Below, in pieces: positions 8,779 to 17,636 of a stretch of 35,450 bases of DNA. Origin of the DNA: an uncultured Bacteroidales bacterium (GTDB taxonomy: Bacteria; Bacteroidota; Bacteroidia; Bacteroidales; UBA932). Below the pieces are notes generated by a model that saw only the letters and a program-made list of their open reading frames with translations, had not been told where the DNA came from and searched no databases. The number at the start of each line of letters is the position of its first letter. Within the stretch, counting starts at the first letter, position 1. The stretch is taken from the NCBI GenBank assembly GCA_944326225.1, contig CALVDI010000021.1:1-35450 (forward strand), read 5' to 3'. A program made the position numbers and the translations under genes.

Positions 8779-9584
8779 GAAATGTAATGATATCGGTGTG
8801 TCTCGCACTCGTACTTACGGGTGTGGCCTGCTCCGCAGAGGGTCTGTCGGAAAATGAGGTTAGGAATATGAAGATAATAGCTCATAGAGGTGGCTCCTCC
8901 TTAGGGAACGAGAATACTTTGTCATGTATAGCGGCCGGTATGGCCGCCGGAGCGGATATGGTGGAAATAGACGTGCATCAGACGGCTGACAGCGCGCTGG
9001 TGGTGTGTCATGATATGACAGTTGACCGTACAACTGACGGCAAGGGCCGTATAGAGGACCTGACATTGGCGCAGATACGCTCGCTGAGGATTGTCGGTGA
9101 GGACGGTTCCCTGACGGACGAGCATATCCCTACGCTGGATGAGGTGCTGGACCTCATAGACGGCAGATGCGGCCTTCTGCTGGAGGTGAAGCGCCGCAAG
9201 CATCAGTATGAGGGGATAGAGGAACGTGTGGTGGAGGCCCTGGAAAGGCACAATGCCGTAGGATATACAGTAGTGCAGTCTTTCAATGACCGTGTGATAG
9301 AGACAGTTCACCGGCTTAACCCTGAGATACGGGTGGAAAAGCTTCTGTTCTGCCGTGTACTTGGCCTGCCTCTGATATTTGACGGCACGTTCACGTCTTT
9401 CAGTTGGGATAAATACGGATATGTCGCTTCATTCAATTTCTATCACGGTTTCATAAACCGCAGGCTGCTCGATGAGATTCATGAGCGCGGCAAGGAAGTG
9501 AAAGTGTGGACGGTCAATGATGAGAGGTCGTTCCCGAAGCTACCTGTGGACGGAGTCATAACCGACTGTCCTGATAAATTCTGA
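8775..9584 (+). CDS. Glycerophosphodiester phosphodiesterase family protein
   Basis: Enzymes of this family hydrolyse glycerophosphodiesters to glycerol 3-phosphate and an alcohol in a TIM barrel with a metal ion. The 269-residue product keeps the signature HRGGSSLGNENT (H37, R38, E46), VEIDVHQTADSALVVCHD (E64, D66, H79), the LLLEVK strand and the VKVWTVND strand near the C-terminus. The first 19 residues are hydrophobic and end in VAC, so it is exported, perhaps as a lipoprotein, although the lipobox is weak. Its ATG overlaps the NTPase stop codon (ATGA), implying translational coupling. Its last 29 coding bases overlap the end of the opposing clpC gene, so there is no intergenic terminator. 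Confidence 0.93.
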   Translation: MRNVMISVCLALVLTGVACSAEGLSENEVRNMKIIAHRGGSSLGNENTLSCIAAGMAAGADMVEIDVHQTADSALVVCHDMTVDRTTDGKGRIEDLTLAQIRSLRIVGEDGSLTDEHIPTLDEVLDLIDGRCGLLLEVKRRKHQYEGIEERVVEALERHNAVGYTVVQSFNDRVIETVHRLNPEIRVEKLLFCRVLGLPLIFDGTFTSFSWDKYGYVASFNFYHGFINRRLLDEIHERGKEVKVWTVNDERSFPKLPVDGVITDCPDKF

Positions 9585-12045
9585 CAGCCGGTTTCGCGGC
9601 AGGGACAGAGACTGACAGTGAGTCTCCGCTGCTGTCAACGTCCACTTTTATCCTGTCGCCTTTCTTGATGCCGGACAGTATGAGTTCGGCCAAGGGGTCT
9701 TCAAGGTATTTCCTCAGTGCTCTTTTGAGCGGCCGGGCTCCGTAAGCCGGGTCATAGCCTTTGTCGCACAGGAACTCCTTGGCCATGCGTGTCAGGCTTA
9801 TGCTGTATCCGGCTTCTGATACCTTCCTGTACAGTCCGGCCAGCTCCAGTTTCAGGATTGCGGCCATGTCGCTGCGGGACAGACTGTTGAAGTATACGGT
9901 CTCGTCCAGCCTGTTGAGGAACTCTGGTGTGAAGGTTCTTCCCAGGGCCTTGTCAATCAGAGTCTTGTGCAGCCGCTCGGGGTCGTCACCGCTGCCGCTG
10001 TATCCGATGCCACGGCCGAAATCCTTTATATCGCGGCTGCCTATGTTGGAAGTCAGTATGATGACCGTGTTGCGGAAGTCCACCAGGTGTCCGTTGCTGT
10101 CGGTGAGCCGTCCCTCGTCCAGTATCTGGAGCAGGATGTTGAAGATGTCGGGGTGGGCTTTCTCGATCTCGTCCAGCAGCACTACCGAGTATGGTTTCTG
10201 CCGCACTCTCTCGCTCAGCTGTCCCCCGTCGTCGTACCCGACGTATCCCGGAGGAGCCCCGAGAAGCCGGCTGACGGATATCTTTTCCATATATTCGCTC
10301 ATGTCCAGGCGGATAATGGCGTCCCGGCTGTCGAAAAGCCGCTCGGCAAGCGTCTTGGCCAGATGGGTCTTGCCGACCCCGGTCGGTCCCAGGAAGAGGA
10401 ATGAACCGATGGGTCTGTCGGGGTCTTTCAGCCCCGCGCTGTTGCGCTGGATGGCTTTGACGACCAGCTCTACTGCCTTTTCCTGGCCTATGATGCTCCT
10501 GAGCAGGGCCGGCCGGAGTCCGTGGAGTCTGGATGCTCCTGATAAGGACATCTTATTAATAGGTATTCCGGTCATATTGGAGACAGTCCTCAGGATGTCG
10601 GATTCTTTGACGGATACAGGACTCTTGGAATGATTTCTGACAGCGTTGTCCGTGATGCGGTCCATCTCGCTCTCGTGTTCCTGCTCCATCCTCAGAAGCT
10701 TCACTCCCATGTCGAAATCACTGCTCCTGAGGCAGTCTCTTTTCATGTCACGTATGTCCTTAAGGCTGTCACCTATAGCTTTCAGTTTCGCCGGAGGCAT
10801 GCTGTGTCCCAGATAGGCTGCCGCTCCTGCCTCGTCCATTACGTCGATGGCCTTGTCCGGCTGGTTTCTGTCCGTGATGTATCTTCCGGACAGAGTGATG
10901 CAGGCCCTGACAGCCTCGGGAGTGTAGATTACGTTGTGATATTGCTCGTAATGTGTTTTCAGGCTATTGAGTATCTGCAGCGTCATGCTCTCCGACGGTT
11001 GCTCCACGGATATTTTCTGAAATCTTCTGGCCAGCGCTCCGTCTTTCTCGATGATCTTACGGTACTCGTCCGAGGTTGTGGTTCCGATGCACTGGAACTC
11101 TCCTCTGGAAAGGGCCGGCTTCATGATCGCCGCCGCGTCCATAGTGCCTCCTCCGCCTCCTGCGCCCACGATATTGTGGATCTCGTCGATGAACAGGATG
11201 ATGTCCGGGTTGCTGCGTGCTGAGTCCAGAATCCTCTTCAGTCTTTCCTCAAAATCCCCGCGGAATTTAGTGCCGGCGACTATGGCGCCCATATCCAGGG
11301 AGATTATCCTTTTGCGAAGCATACATACCGGGACATTTCTGTCTGCGATGCGCATTGAGATGCCCTCGGCTATCGCGGTCTTGCCGACACCCGGCTCTCC
11401 GACTATCAGTGGGTTGTTTTTCTTTCTTCTGCAGAGTACGCTTATGGCCCTGTCTATCTCTCTGTCCCTTCCGATGACAGGATCCAGCAGCCCATCCTCC
11501 GCAGCGGCTGTCAGGTCGTATCCGAACCGGTCCAGGATATCTCCTTCGGGCTCCGGTAATCCGTCTTCCAGATCGTCGGCCTCGATGTCACCGTATCCGC
11601 TCTCTCCGGCTTCCGGCGCATCTTTGGCGTATCGGCTCATCCGGCTGAAATCAAGTCCCAGATCGTGCGCTATGCGGGAGAATAAGGATGTGCCTTCCTT
11701 GAGAATGACGCTTAAAAACACCATGGTGTCGGGAATGTGCCCGGCCTCTGGCATCTTGATTATGGATGCGGCGGTGTCGGCGACATGCCGGAGCTCTGGA
11801 CTGACGCTTACATCTTCGGATACATTGTAGGGGATGGAGTACCCTTTGTCCAGACGGTCCAGAATCATGGCCTTGATGCGTTGAAGGGACAGTCCGTTCT
11901 CTTCCAGGAAGCGGCATGCCTCATTGTCCTCCTGCCGTATCATCCCGAGTATGAAGTGTTCTACGGTGATGGTTGTCCAGCCTGTCTTTACGGCTTCTTC
12001 GCCGGCATACCTGAAGATGGCGTTTACTTTCTCGACCTCGTTCAT
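9556..12045 (-). CDS. clpC: ATP-dependent Clp protease ATP-binding subunit, ClpC type
   Basis: ClpC is a hexameric AAA+ unfoldase that feeds substrates to the ClpP peptidase. The 829-residue product has a Clp N-domain (about 1-140), AAA module 1 with GEPGVGKT (216-223) and IDEIH (286-290), a short UVR/M-type middle segment (about 425-465: DMKRDCLRSSDFDMGVKLLRMEQEHE) instead of the long ClpB coiled coil, and AAA module 2 with GPTGVGKT (553-560) and LLDEIE. A C-terminal D2 domain with PEFLNRLDE completes it. The loop expected to bind ClpP reads GIGYSG (679-684), where ClpC/ClpA proteins usually have an IGF/LGF-type tripeptide. The gene diverges from gyrA across 87 bp and its 3' end overlaps the GDPD gene by 29 bp. 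Confidence 0.94.
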   Translation of the reverse strand: MNEVEKVNAIFRYAGEEAVKTGWTTITVEHFILGMIRQEDNEACRFLEENGLSLQRIKAMILDRLDKGYSIPYNVSEDVSVSPELRHVADTAASIIKMPEAGHIPDTMVFLSVILKEGTSLFSRIAHDLGLDFSRMSRYAKDAPEAGESGYGDIEADDLEDGLPEPEGDILDRFGYDLTAAAEDGLLDPVIGRDREIDRAISVLCRRKKNNPLIVGEPGVGKTAIAEGISMRIADRNVPVCMLRKRIISLDMGAIVAGTKFRGDFEERLKRILDSARSNPDIILFIDEIHNIVGAGGGGGTMDAAAIMKPALSRGEFQCIGTTTSDEYRKIIEKDGALARRFQKISVEQPSESMTLQILNSLKTHYEQYHNVIYTPEAVRACITLSGRYITDRNQPDKAIDVMDEAGAAAYLGHSMPPAKLKAIGDSLKDIRDMKRDCLRSSDFDMGVKLLRMEQEHESEMDRITDNAVRNHSKSPVSVKESDILRTVSNMTGIPINKMSLSGASRLHGLRPALLRSIIGQEKAVELVVKAIQRNSAGLKDPDRPIGSFLFLGPTGVGKTHLAKTLAERLFDSRDAIIRLDMSEYMEKISVSRLLGAPPGYVGYDDGGQLSERVRQKPYSVVLLDEIEKAHPDIFNILLQILDEGRLTDSNGHLVDFRNTVIILTSNIGSRDIKDFGRGIGYSGSGDDPERLHKTLIDKALGRTFTPEFLNRLDETVYFNSLSRSDMAAILKLELAGLYRKVSEAGYSISLTRMAKEFLCDKGYDPAYGARPLKRALRKYLEDPLAELILSGIKKGDRIKVDVDSSGDSLSVSVPAAKPAVRIYQDSRL

Positions 12046-12132
12046 GTGCTTTTAAATTTCAAGGCCCTAAAATAATCAATATTTGAAAAATATTTCGTAT
12101 TTTAGCGTTTTGTTTTGGAAATACATGATAAG

Positions 12133-14634
12133 ATGGAAAATGAAGAAATAAATCAGGGCAGGATCGTGCAGGTGGATATCGAGACGGAGATGAAGACAGC
12201 GTATATCGACTATTCGATGTCCGTTATCGTGGCGCGTGCCCTGCCTGATGTGCGGGACGGTCTCAAGCCGGTCCATAGGAGAGTATTGTATGGAATGAAC
12301 GAACTTGGCCTGACATCCGGAGGCCAGCATAAGAAGTCGGCCCGTATAGTCGGTGAGGTACTGGGTAAATACCATCCTCATGGAGACTCGAGTGTCTATG
12401 ACGCTATGGTCCGGATGGCCCAGGACTGGAGCATGAGATATATGCTGGTGGACGGCCAGGGTAACTTCGGCTCGATAGACGGGGACTCGGCTGCGGCCAT
12501 GCGTTATACCGAGGCACGTTTCCGCAGGCTGGCGGAGGAGTGCCTGGAGGATCTGGACAAGGATACCGTGGATTTCACACCCAACTTTGACGAGACTCTG
12601 AAAGAGCCGGTAGTGCTGCCTTCCAAGGCTCCGCTGCTGCTTCTCAACGGCTCGTCCGGTATCGCTGTCGGAATGGCGACCAATATGGCTCCGCACAATC
12701 TGGGTGAGGTCGCCGATGCCATCTGCGCATATATAGACAACAACGACATCACCGTGGACGAGCTTATGCATTATATAAAGGGGCCTGACTTCCCGACCGG
12801 AGGCATTATTCAGGGTATATCCGGCATAAGGGATGCCTTTGAGACCGGACGCGGGCGCATAGTGGTGCGCTCCAAGACGGAGATAGAGGTGCAGCCGTCA
12901 GGCCGCGAGGTGATCGTGGTGACCGAGATCCCCTATATGGTGAATAAGAGGGAGATGATAGAGAATATCGCCAGACTGGTGGAGGATAAGAAGATAGACG
13001 GTATCGCCTATATCAACGACGAGAGTGACCATAAGGGTATGCGCGTGGTCATCAAGTTGAAGATGGGAGCGGTGGCCAATGTTGTGCTGAATACTCTCTT
13101 CAAGCTCACCTCGCTTCAGTCCAGTTTCTCGGTAAACAATATCGCTCTTGTGGACGGACGTCCCAGACTGCTCAATCTCAAGCAGCTGATAAAGTATTTC
13201 GTGCGTCACCGTCACAACGTGGTGGTGCGCAGGGCCCAGTTCAATCTGGCGGAGGCCCGCAAGCGTGAGCATATACTGGCCGGTCTGCTTAAGGCGATTG
13301 ATATCATAGACGAGGTGATAGCCTTGATACGTGCGTCCAGAAGCCGTCAGGATGCCCGTGACGGTCTGTGTGAGAAGTTCGGTTTCTCCGAGATACAGGC
13401 CGGAGCCATTGTCGAGATGAGACTCGGTCAGCTTACCGGCATGGACCGGGAAAAGCTCCGGGCTGATTATGACGCAGTGGTGGCCCTTATTCAGGAACTG
13501 ACGGCATTCCTGGCGGATGAGTCGCTCCAGTATGCGCTGATTAAGAAGGAGACTCAGGAACTCAAGGAAAAATACGGCGATCCGAGACGTACCGAGATAG
13601 TACCTTCAGCCGATGAGTTCAATCCCGAGGACTTCTACGCCGACGAGGATGTGGTCATCACCATTTCCCATTCGGGTTACATAAAGAGGACTCCTCTGGC
13701 CGAGTACCGTCTGCAGAACCGCGGAGGTGTGGGCTCCAAGGGCAGCACTACCAAGGATGAGGACTTCATAGAGCATATCTATGTGGCCAATACCCACAGC
13801 ACCATGCTGTTCTTTACCGACAAGGGCAAGTGCTACTGGCTGAAGGTGTACGAGATACCCGAGGGGACCAAGACATCGAAAGGCCGCGCTATACAGAATG
13901 TGATCAATATTGAGCCGGATGACCACGTCTGCGCTTACCTCAATGTCGGCAACCTGAATGATGAGGAGTATATCAACAGCCATTATATCGTGCTCGCTAC
14001 CAAGCGCGGTACGATAAAGAAGACTCTGCTGGAGGCCTATTCCCGCCCCCGTCAGAAAGGAGTCAACGCTATTACCATAAAGGAAGGCGACGGACTGCTT
14101 GAGGCGGTGCTGACCGACGGAGACAATGATATCCTGCTGGCGGCCAGAAAGGGCAAGTGCGTGCGCTTCCATGAGTCTCAGGCCCGTTCCATCGGCCGTA
14201 CGGCGGCCGGTGTGCGCGGCATAAGCATCGAGGATGACGATGAGGTGATAGGTATGGTCTGCGCCAGGAATGTGAAGGAAGGGGAGGCTGCTCTCGGTGA
14301 CATACTGGTGGTCAGCGAGAACGGATTCGGCAAACGCTCTCCTCTGGAGGACTACAGGATTACCAGCCGTGGTGCCAAGGGAGTCAAGACCATCAACATC
14401 ACAGACAAGACAGGTGAGCTTATAGCCGTCAAGATGGTGTCTGATGACAATGACCTTATGATTATCAATAAGTCAGGTATTACTATCCGCGTTCCCGCAT
14501 CCGACATAAGGGTGGCCGGCAGGGCTACACAGGGGGTTAAGCTTATCAACCTCCGTGAGGGCGATGTCATTGCTGCTGTCTGTGTCGTGAACAAGAGCGA
14601 GGAGAAGGTACAGGAAAATGGAGAAGAAATGTAA
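12133..14634 (+). CDS. gyrA: DNA gyrase subunit A
   Basis: GyrA carries the DNA cleavage-religation activity of the A2B2 gyrase that introduces negative supercoils. From the ATG at 12133 the protein is 833 residues. It shows [24 protein letters not shown], the quinolone region [17 protein letters not shown] and the catalytic tyrosine in [12 protein letters not shown] (Y125, E. coli Y122). Residues S86 and D90 correspond to E. coli S83 and D87, so the usual resistance positions look wild type. The C-terminal beta-pinwheel starts with the degenerate GyrA box QNRGGVG seen in Bacteroidetes GyrA. An in-frame TTG at 12115 would add six residues, but the ATG is preferred because the added residues do not fit the family. 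It diverges from clpC; the TPR gene follows 30 bp downstream. Confidence 0.97.
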   Translation: MENEEINQGRIVQVDIETEMKTAYIDYSMSVIVARALPDVRDGLKPVHRRVLYGMNELGLTSGGQHKKSARIVGEVLGKYHPHGDSSVYDAMVRMAQDWSMRYMLVDGQGNFGSIDGDSAAAMRYTEARFRRLAEECLEDLDKDTVDFTPNFDETLKEPVVLPSKAPLLLLNGSSGIAVGMATNMAPHNLGEVADAICAYIDNNDITVDELMHYIKGPDFPTGGIIQGISGIRDAFETGRGRIVVRSKTEIEVQPSGREVIVVTEIPYMVNKREMIENIARLVEDKKIDGIAYINDESDHKGMRVVIKLKMGAVANVVLNTLFKLTSLQSSFSVNNIALVDGRPRLLNLKQLIKYFVRHRHNVVVRRAQFNLAEARKREHILAGLLKAIDIIDEVIALIRASRSRQDARDGLCEKFGFSEIQAGAIVEMRLGQLTGMDREKLRADYDAVVALIQELTAFLADESLQYALIKKETQELKEKYGDPRRTEIVPSADEFNPEDFYADEDVVITISHSGYIKRTPLAEYRLQNRGGVGSKGSTTKDEDFIEHIYVANTHSTMLFFTDKGKCYWLKVYEIPEGTKTSKGRAIQNVINIEPDDHVCAYLNVGNLNDEEYINSHYIVLATKRGTIKKTLLEAYSRPRQKGVNAITIKEGDGLLEAVLTDGDNDILLAARKGKCVRFHESQARSIGRTAAGVRGISIEDDDEVIGMVCARNVKEGEAALGDILVVSENGFGKRSPLEDYRITSRGAKGVKTINITDKTGELIAVKMVSDDNDLMIINKSGITIRVPASDIRVAGRATQGVKLINLREGDVIAAVCVVNKSEEKVQENGEEM

Positions 14635-14664
14635 TCACTAAATAAAAACTATTTAATTAAAGTC

Positions 14665-15993
14665 ATGAAACAGATTTTATTGACCGTTGCAATGCTGGCA
14701 GTTACTCTTACCGCCGGAGCACAGAACAAAGATCAACTGCTGTCTTCCATAGAGAAGGCCGAGGCTGCCACTCAGAATGAGAAGAAAGCATCGAATCCCA
14801 ATACATGGATTAAGTACGGAGATGCACTCACAAAGGCGTTTGTAGAGCTGGTAGGACCTGATTACCGTCAGGGCTGGGATGCGACGACAGTCGCAATGTT
14901 CAATATGCAGCAGCCGCTCTCCAGCGAGCAGGTGCAGATTGGAGGAGTGCCTTATCAGGTAGATCACTACGAGTGCCGTGATCTGTATTTCAATCTTAAC
15001 ACCATGATTCTTGATGCAGTCATTATCACCAAGCCTATTTCTGATGATAATCTGCTTGCTGAAGCCCGTGACGCATATCTCAAAGCAGCCGAACTGGATG
15101 TGAAAGGCACCAAGAAAAAGGCAATTACGGACAAGCTCATCAATATTCGTGATAGATTCGCGGAGTATGCCATCAGCAACAGTAATGTAGGGAATCCTCA
15201 AGTGGCGGCAGAATATTTTGAAGGCTCTCTTTCTTGTAGTGACAATCCTGTGGTCAATACGATAGATACATTGATGTTGTATAATACAGGTTTGATGTAC
15301 AATATCGTAGGAGATAATGCCAAAGCTAGAAAGTATTATTCACAGTGTGTGGAACTTGGTTATGACAACAATGGAGAAGTGTCATCGTCGCTGGCTTCGA
15401 TACTTATGGCTGAAGGAGACATCGAGGGAGCGAAGGAGTGCCTCAACGCTGCTTTCCAGAAATATCCTGGCAGCCAGTCGGTACTCGTGACACTGATCAA
15501 CCTCTATATTGAGTCCAACGATGACCCTCAGAAGGTCCTTGATCTGATAAAGGCAGCTCAGAATAACGAGCCGGACAATGCTACTCTTGTGTATGCCGAG
15601 GGTAATGTCTACTTTAATATGGGACAGCCCGAGAAAGCAATTGAGTGCTATTACAAGTCGTTCGAGATGGATCCTACTTATGTTTATGGTATCTATGCGG
15701 TAGGTAACGCTTATTTTGAAATGGCTGTTGACGTACAGGATGAAATGGGACAGCTGGATCTCCGTGATGTCGAGAACTATGAAAGGCTTCTTGCGGAGTT
15801 CGAGCAGGATCTGATGAATGCCATCGAGCCCCTTGAGAAGGCTTTTTCCATGACAGATGACCAGGATGTTAAGATTGCATCTGCCGCAGCCCTGAAACAG
15901 ATATATTTCCGTTTCCGCGACAAGGATCCCAAGTTCGCCGAGCAGCATGCAGTATATGAGAAATTCCTCAATGACGCAGGCATTGTCGAGTAG
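14665..15993 (+). CDS. Exported tetratricopeptide-repeat protein
   Basis: The 442-residue product starts with a signal peptide (basic MKQ, hydrophobic core, LTAGAQ cleavage region), so it is likely periplasmic. TPR-like helices are visible around 200-345, for example LYNTGLMYNIVGDNAKARKY and LVYAEGNVYFNMGQPEKAIE, consistent with a protein-protein interaction scaffold. It is typical of the many uncharacterised TPR proteins of Bacteroidetes; no partner can be named. It lies 30 bp after gyrA without an obvious promoter of its own and may be read through from gyrA. It ends at a strong bidirectional terminator. Confidence 0.9.
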   Translation: MKQILLTVAMLAVTLTAGAQNKDQLLSSIEKAEAATQNEKKASNPNTWIKYGDALTKAFVELVGPDYRQGWDATTVAMFNMQQPLSSEQVQIGGVPYQVDHYECRDLYFNLNTMILDAVIITKPISDDNLLAEARDAYLKAAELDVKGTKKKAITDKLINIRDRFAEYAISNSNVGNPQVAAEYFEGSLSCSDNPVVNTIDTLMLYNTGLMYNIVGDNAKARKYYSQCVELGYDNNGEVSSSLASILMAEGDIEGAKECLNAAFQKYPGSQSVLVTLINLYIESNDDPQKVLDLIKAAQNNEPDNATLVYAEGNVYFNMGQPEKAIECYYKSFEMDPTYVYGIYAVGNAYFEMAVDVQDEMGQLDLRDVENYERLLAEFEQDLMNAIEPLEKAFSMTDDQDVKIASAAALKQIYFRFRDKDPKFAEQHAVYEKFLNDAGIVE

Positions 15994-16018
15994 TAAGGTT
16001 ATATAAGTACAAAAATAG

Positions 16019-16059
16019 CGGGAGGCTGCTCCGATATGTCGGGACGGCCTCCGTTTTTT
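16019..16059. terminator. Bidirectional terminator between TPR and AI-2E genes
   Basis: CGGGAGGC (16019-16026) pairs with GCCTCCG (16047-16053) with one bulged G, followed by six Ts on the plus strand. The minus strand continues with CTATTTTTG, so the hairpin can stop both converging genes. Confidence 0.85.
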
Positions 16060-16073
16060 ATGTCAGTCAGTAA

Positions 16074-17192
16074 TCAGCCCTGTTGTCTGATGTTTCTGGT
16101 CAGTTGTTGAACAAGTTTTGAGCCGGAGATAAATTCGCTGGCGATGACCCTTAGAACCGTGTATGCGGGTACGGCTATCAGGATGCCGAAGATACCGCTG
16201 ATCTGTCCTGCCAGCAGGATGACGATGAATATCTCCAGCGGGTGGGCCTTTACGCTGTTGGAATAGATTAGCGGCTGGAATACGTAGTTGTCTATGAACT
16301 GTGTGACGATGAAGATGGCCAGGATAATAATCAGGAACAGCAGCAGAGGCATCTCCACGCCGTTGTTGATATGGTATATGAGTCCCATCAGTACGGCCAG
16401 GATGTCTCCGATGAGGGGTCCCAGGTATGGGATGATGTTGAGTATGCCTGACGCGAAAGCCACGACTATGGCCAGTCTGGGGTCTATCTTGGCGATGAAT
16501 ACAAGGCCTATGCTGTTGAGCGCGGCAACGAACAGGGACTCGAGGGATATTCCGACAAAATAGCGCGATAGCAGGGTGTTGATGGATTTGACGGCTCTGC
16601 GGACTTTGTCTTCATATTTGTCCGGAACTATAGATGACAGTGTGTCGGATATCAGGCCGTTCTCCATGAGCAGGAAAAACGCAATGAATATGACAGAGAA
16701 TACTGCAATGCCGAAATTGGCAATGAACGAGGCCAGTGAGACAATGATATTGGAGAATGTATTGAGATTGATGAAATCCTTTACGTAGTTGAAGAGGTAT
16801 ACTTCAATCCTGAAGTCCGGGTCTACTGAGGGGATGGATTTTGTGATGAACTCGTTGAGTCTATCCAGAGGTTCGTATACCTGATTGCCTAATCCGCTTA
16901 GATTCATGCTGTTGACAAGCTGTACGAATTGACCTATCATAGGGGCCAGCAGCAGGAACAGGGACAGGCAGATGCAGATGATCAGAGCCAGTGTAAGACC
17001 TGATGCCAGCCATCTTGGAAAGTGGAAATTCTTGATCTTTATGCGGGTCAGGGCCCGTACTACCGGTTTGCCTATGAGGGCTACCACTACGGCGACAGCT
17101 ATATAAAGCAGCACTGTCCGGAAATACCAGCCCAGAAACAGTATGATAGCCGTAGCTCCAGCTATTATGAGATATTTTGCCAGTTTGTCCAT
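16074..17192 (-). CDS. AI-2E family transporter (PerM/UPF0118)
   Basis: The 372-residue inner-membrane protein has the family pattern: hydrophobic helices at about 8-40, a charged segment, a helix near 65-90, a soluble loop (about 95-155), and a run of helices to the C-terminus including the conserved glycine/proline-rich segment FASGILNIIPYLGPLIGDILAVLMG. Members have been linked to autoinducer-2 export or Na+/H+ exchange; the substrate cannot be told from sequence. It has its own promoter (17212-17241) overlapping the terminator of the RRM gene upstream. Confidence 0.93.
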   Translation of the reverse strand: MDKLAKYLIIAGATAIILFLGWYFRTVLLYIAVAVVVALIGKPVVRALTRIKIKNFHFPRWLASGLTLALIICICLSLFLLLAPMIGQFVQLVNSMNLSGLGNQVYEPLDRLNEFITKSIPSVDPDFRIEVYLFNYVKDFINLNTFSNIIVSLASFIANFGIAVFSVIFIAFFLLMENGLISDTLSSIVPDKYEDKVRRAVKSINTLLSRYFVGISLESLFVAALNSIGLVFIAKIDPRLAIVVAFASGILNIIPYLGPLIGDILAVLMGLIYHINNGVEMPLLLFLIIILAIFIVTQFIDNYVFQPLIYSNSVKAHPLEIFIVILLAGQISGIFGILIAVPAYTVLRVIASEFISGSKLVQQLTRNIRQQG

Positions 17193-17211
17193 TGTATGTG
17201 GATTATTGTTA

Positions 17212-17241
17212 CAAAAATAAAAAAGTTCCGGCAGAATTCAA
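17212..17241 (-). promoter_or_regulatory. Promoter of the AI-2E transporter gene
   Basis: On the minus strand TTG (17239-17241) lies 19 bases before TATTTTTG (17212-17219), matching the Bacteroidetes consensus, with 19 bases from the -7 element to the ATG. The TTG sits in the loop of the preceding terminator hairpin. Confidence 0.65.
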
Positions 17242-17257
17242 CTCTGCCGGAACTTTT
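17221..17257. terminator. Perfect 15-bp terminator hairpin downstream of the RRM gene
   Basis: AAAAGTTCCGGCAGA (17221-17235) and TCTGCCGGAACTTTT (17243-17257) are exact reverse complements around the 7-base loop ATTCAAC. It follows the minus-strand RRM gene (stop at 17275) and continues into TTTATTTTT on that strand. Confidence 0.9.
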
Positions 17258-17274
17258 ATCTCAAGAGAAATCTG

Positions 17275-17550
17275 TTATTCAACTGTGGTCGTCTCCTCCT
17301 GTCTGGGCTGAGGCCTCTCACTTCCTACGGCTACATTGATGGTGCGTCCCATGTATTCTGTACCGTTGAGAGCCTCAATGGCTTTCATGCCTTCTTCCTC
17401 AGACATTTCTACGAAACCGTAGCCTCTTGATCTTCTGGTCTCTTTATTGACTATGATTCTGGCTGAGGAAACTTCCCCGTAGGGTGTAAACAGTGATGTC
17501 AAATCCTCTTTCCTGACTCTGTAGTTCAGGTTAGATACAAAGATGTTCAT
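17275..17550 (-). CDS. Small RRM-type RNA-binding protein
   Basis: The 91-residue protein is a single RNA recognition motif with RNP2 IFVSNL (3-8) and RNP1 RGYGFVEM (42-49), followed by an acidic, proline/threonine-rich tail. Such stand-alone RRM proteins are abundant in Bacteroidetes, which lack Hfq in many lineages, and are thought to act in post-transcriptional control; the RNA targets are unknown. It is monocistronic, with a perfect promoter upstream (17576-17606) and a strong terminator downstream. Confidence 0.95.
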   Translation of the reverse strand: MNIFVSNLNYRVRKEDLTSLFTPYGEVSSARIIVNKETRRSRGYGFVEMSEEEGMKAIEALNGTEYMGRTINVAVGSERPQPRQEETTTVE

Positions 17551-17575
17551 GTGCAGTTTGGTTATATTTTCCCTG

Positions 17576-17606
17576 CAAAGTTATTAAAATTAATCCTTTT
17601 ACCAAA
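17576..17606 (-). promoter_or_regulatory. Promoter of the RRM gene
   Basis: TTTG (17603-17606, minus strand) and TAACTTTG (17576-17583) are separated by exactly 19 bases, the best consensus match in the window. The leader to the ATG at 17550 would be about 20 bases. Confidence 0.85.
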
Positions 17607-17636
17607 GAAAAAACGCAAACTGCCGAAAAATGCGGC

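Noticed and set aside
2305-9584. Genomic island integrated at tRNA-Lys
   Set aside because: The unfamiliar genes lie on the 5' side of the tRNA, no repeated tRNA 3' end was found, and there is no integrase.
12388-12410. Quinolone-resistance substitutions in gyrA
   Set aside because: The positions equivalent to E. coli S83 and D87 are Ser (S86) and Asp (D90), as in sensitive enzymes.
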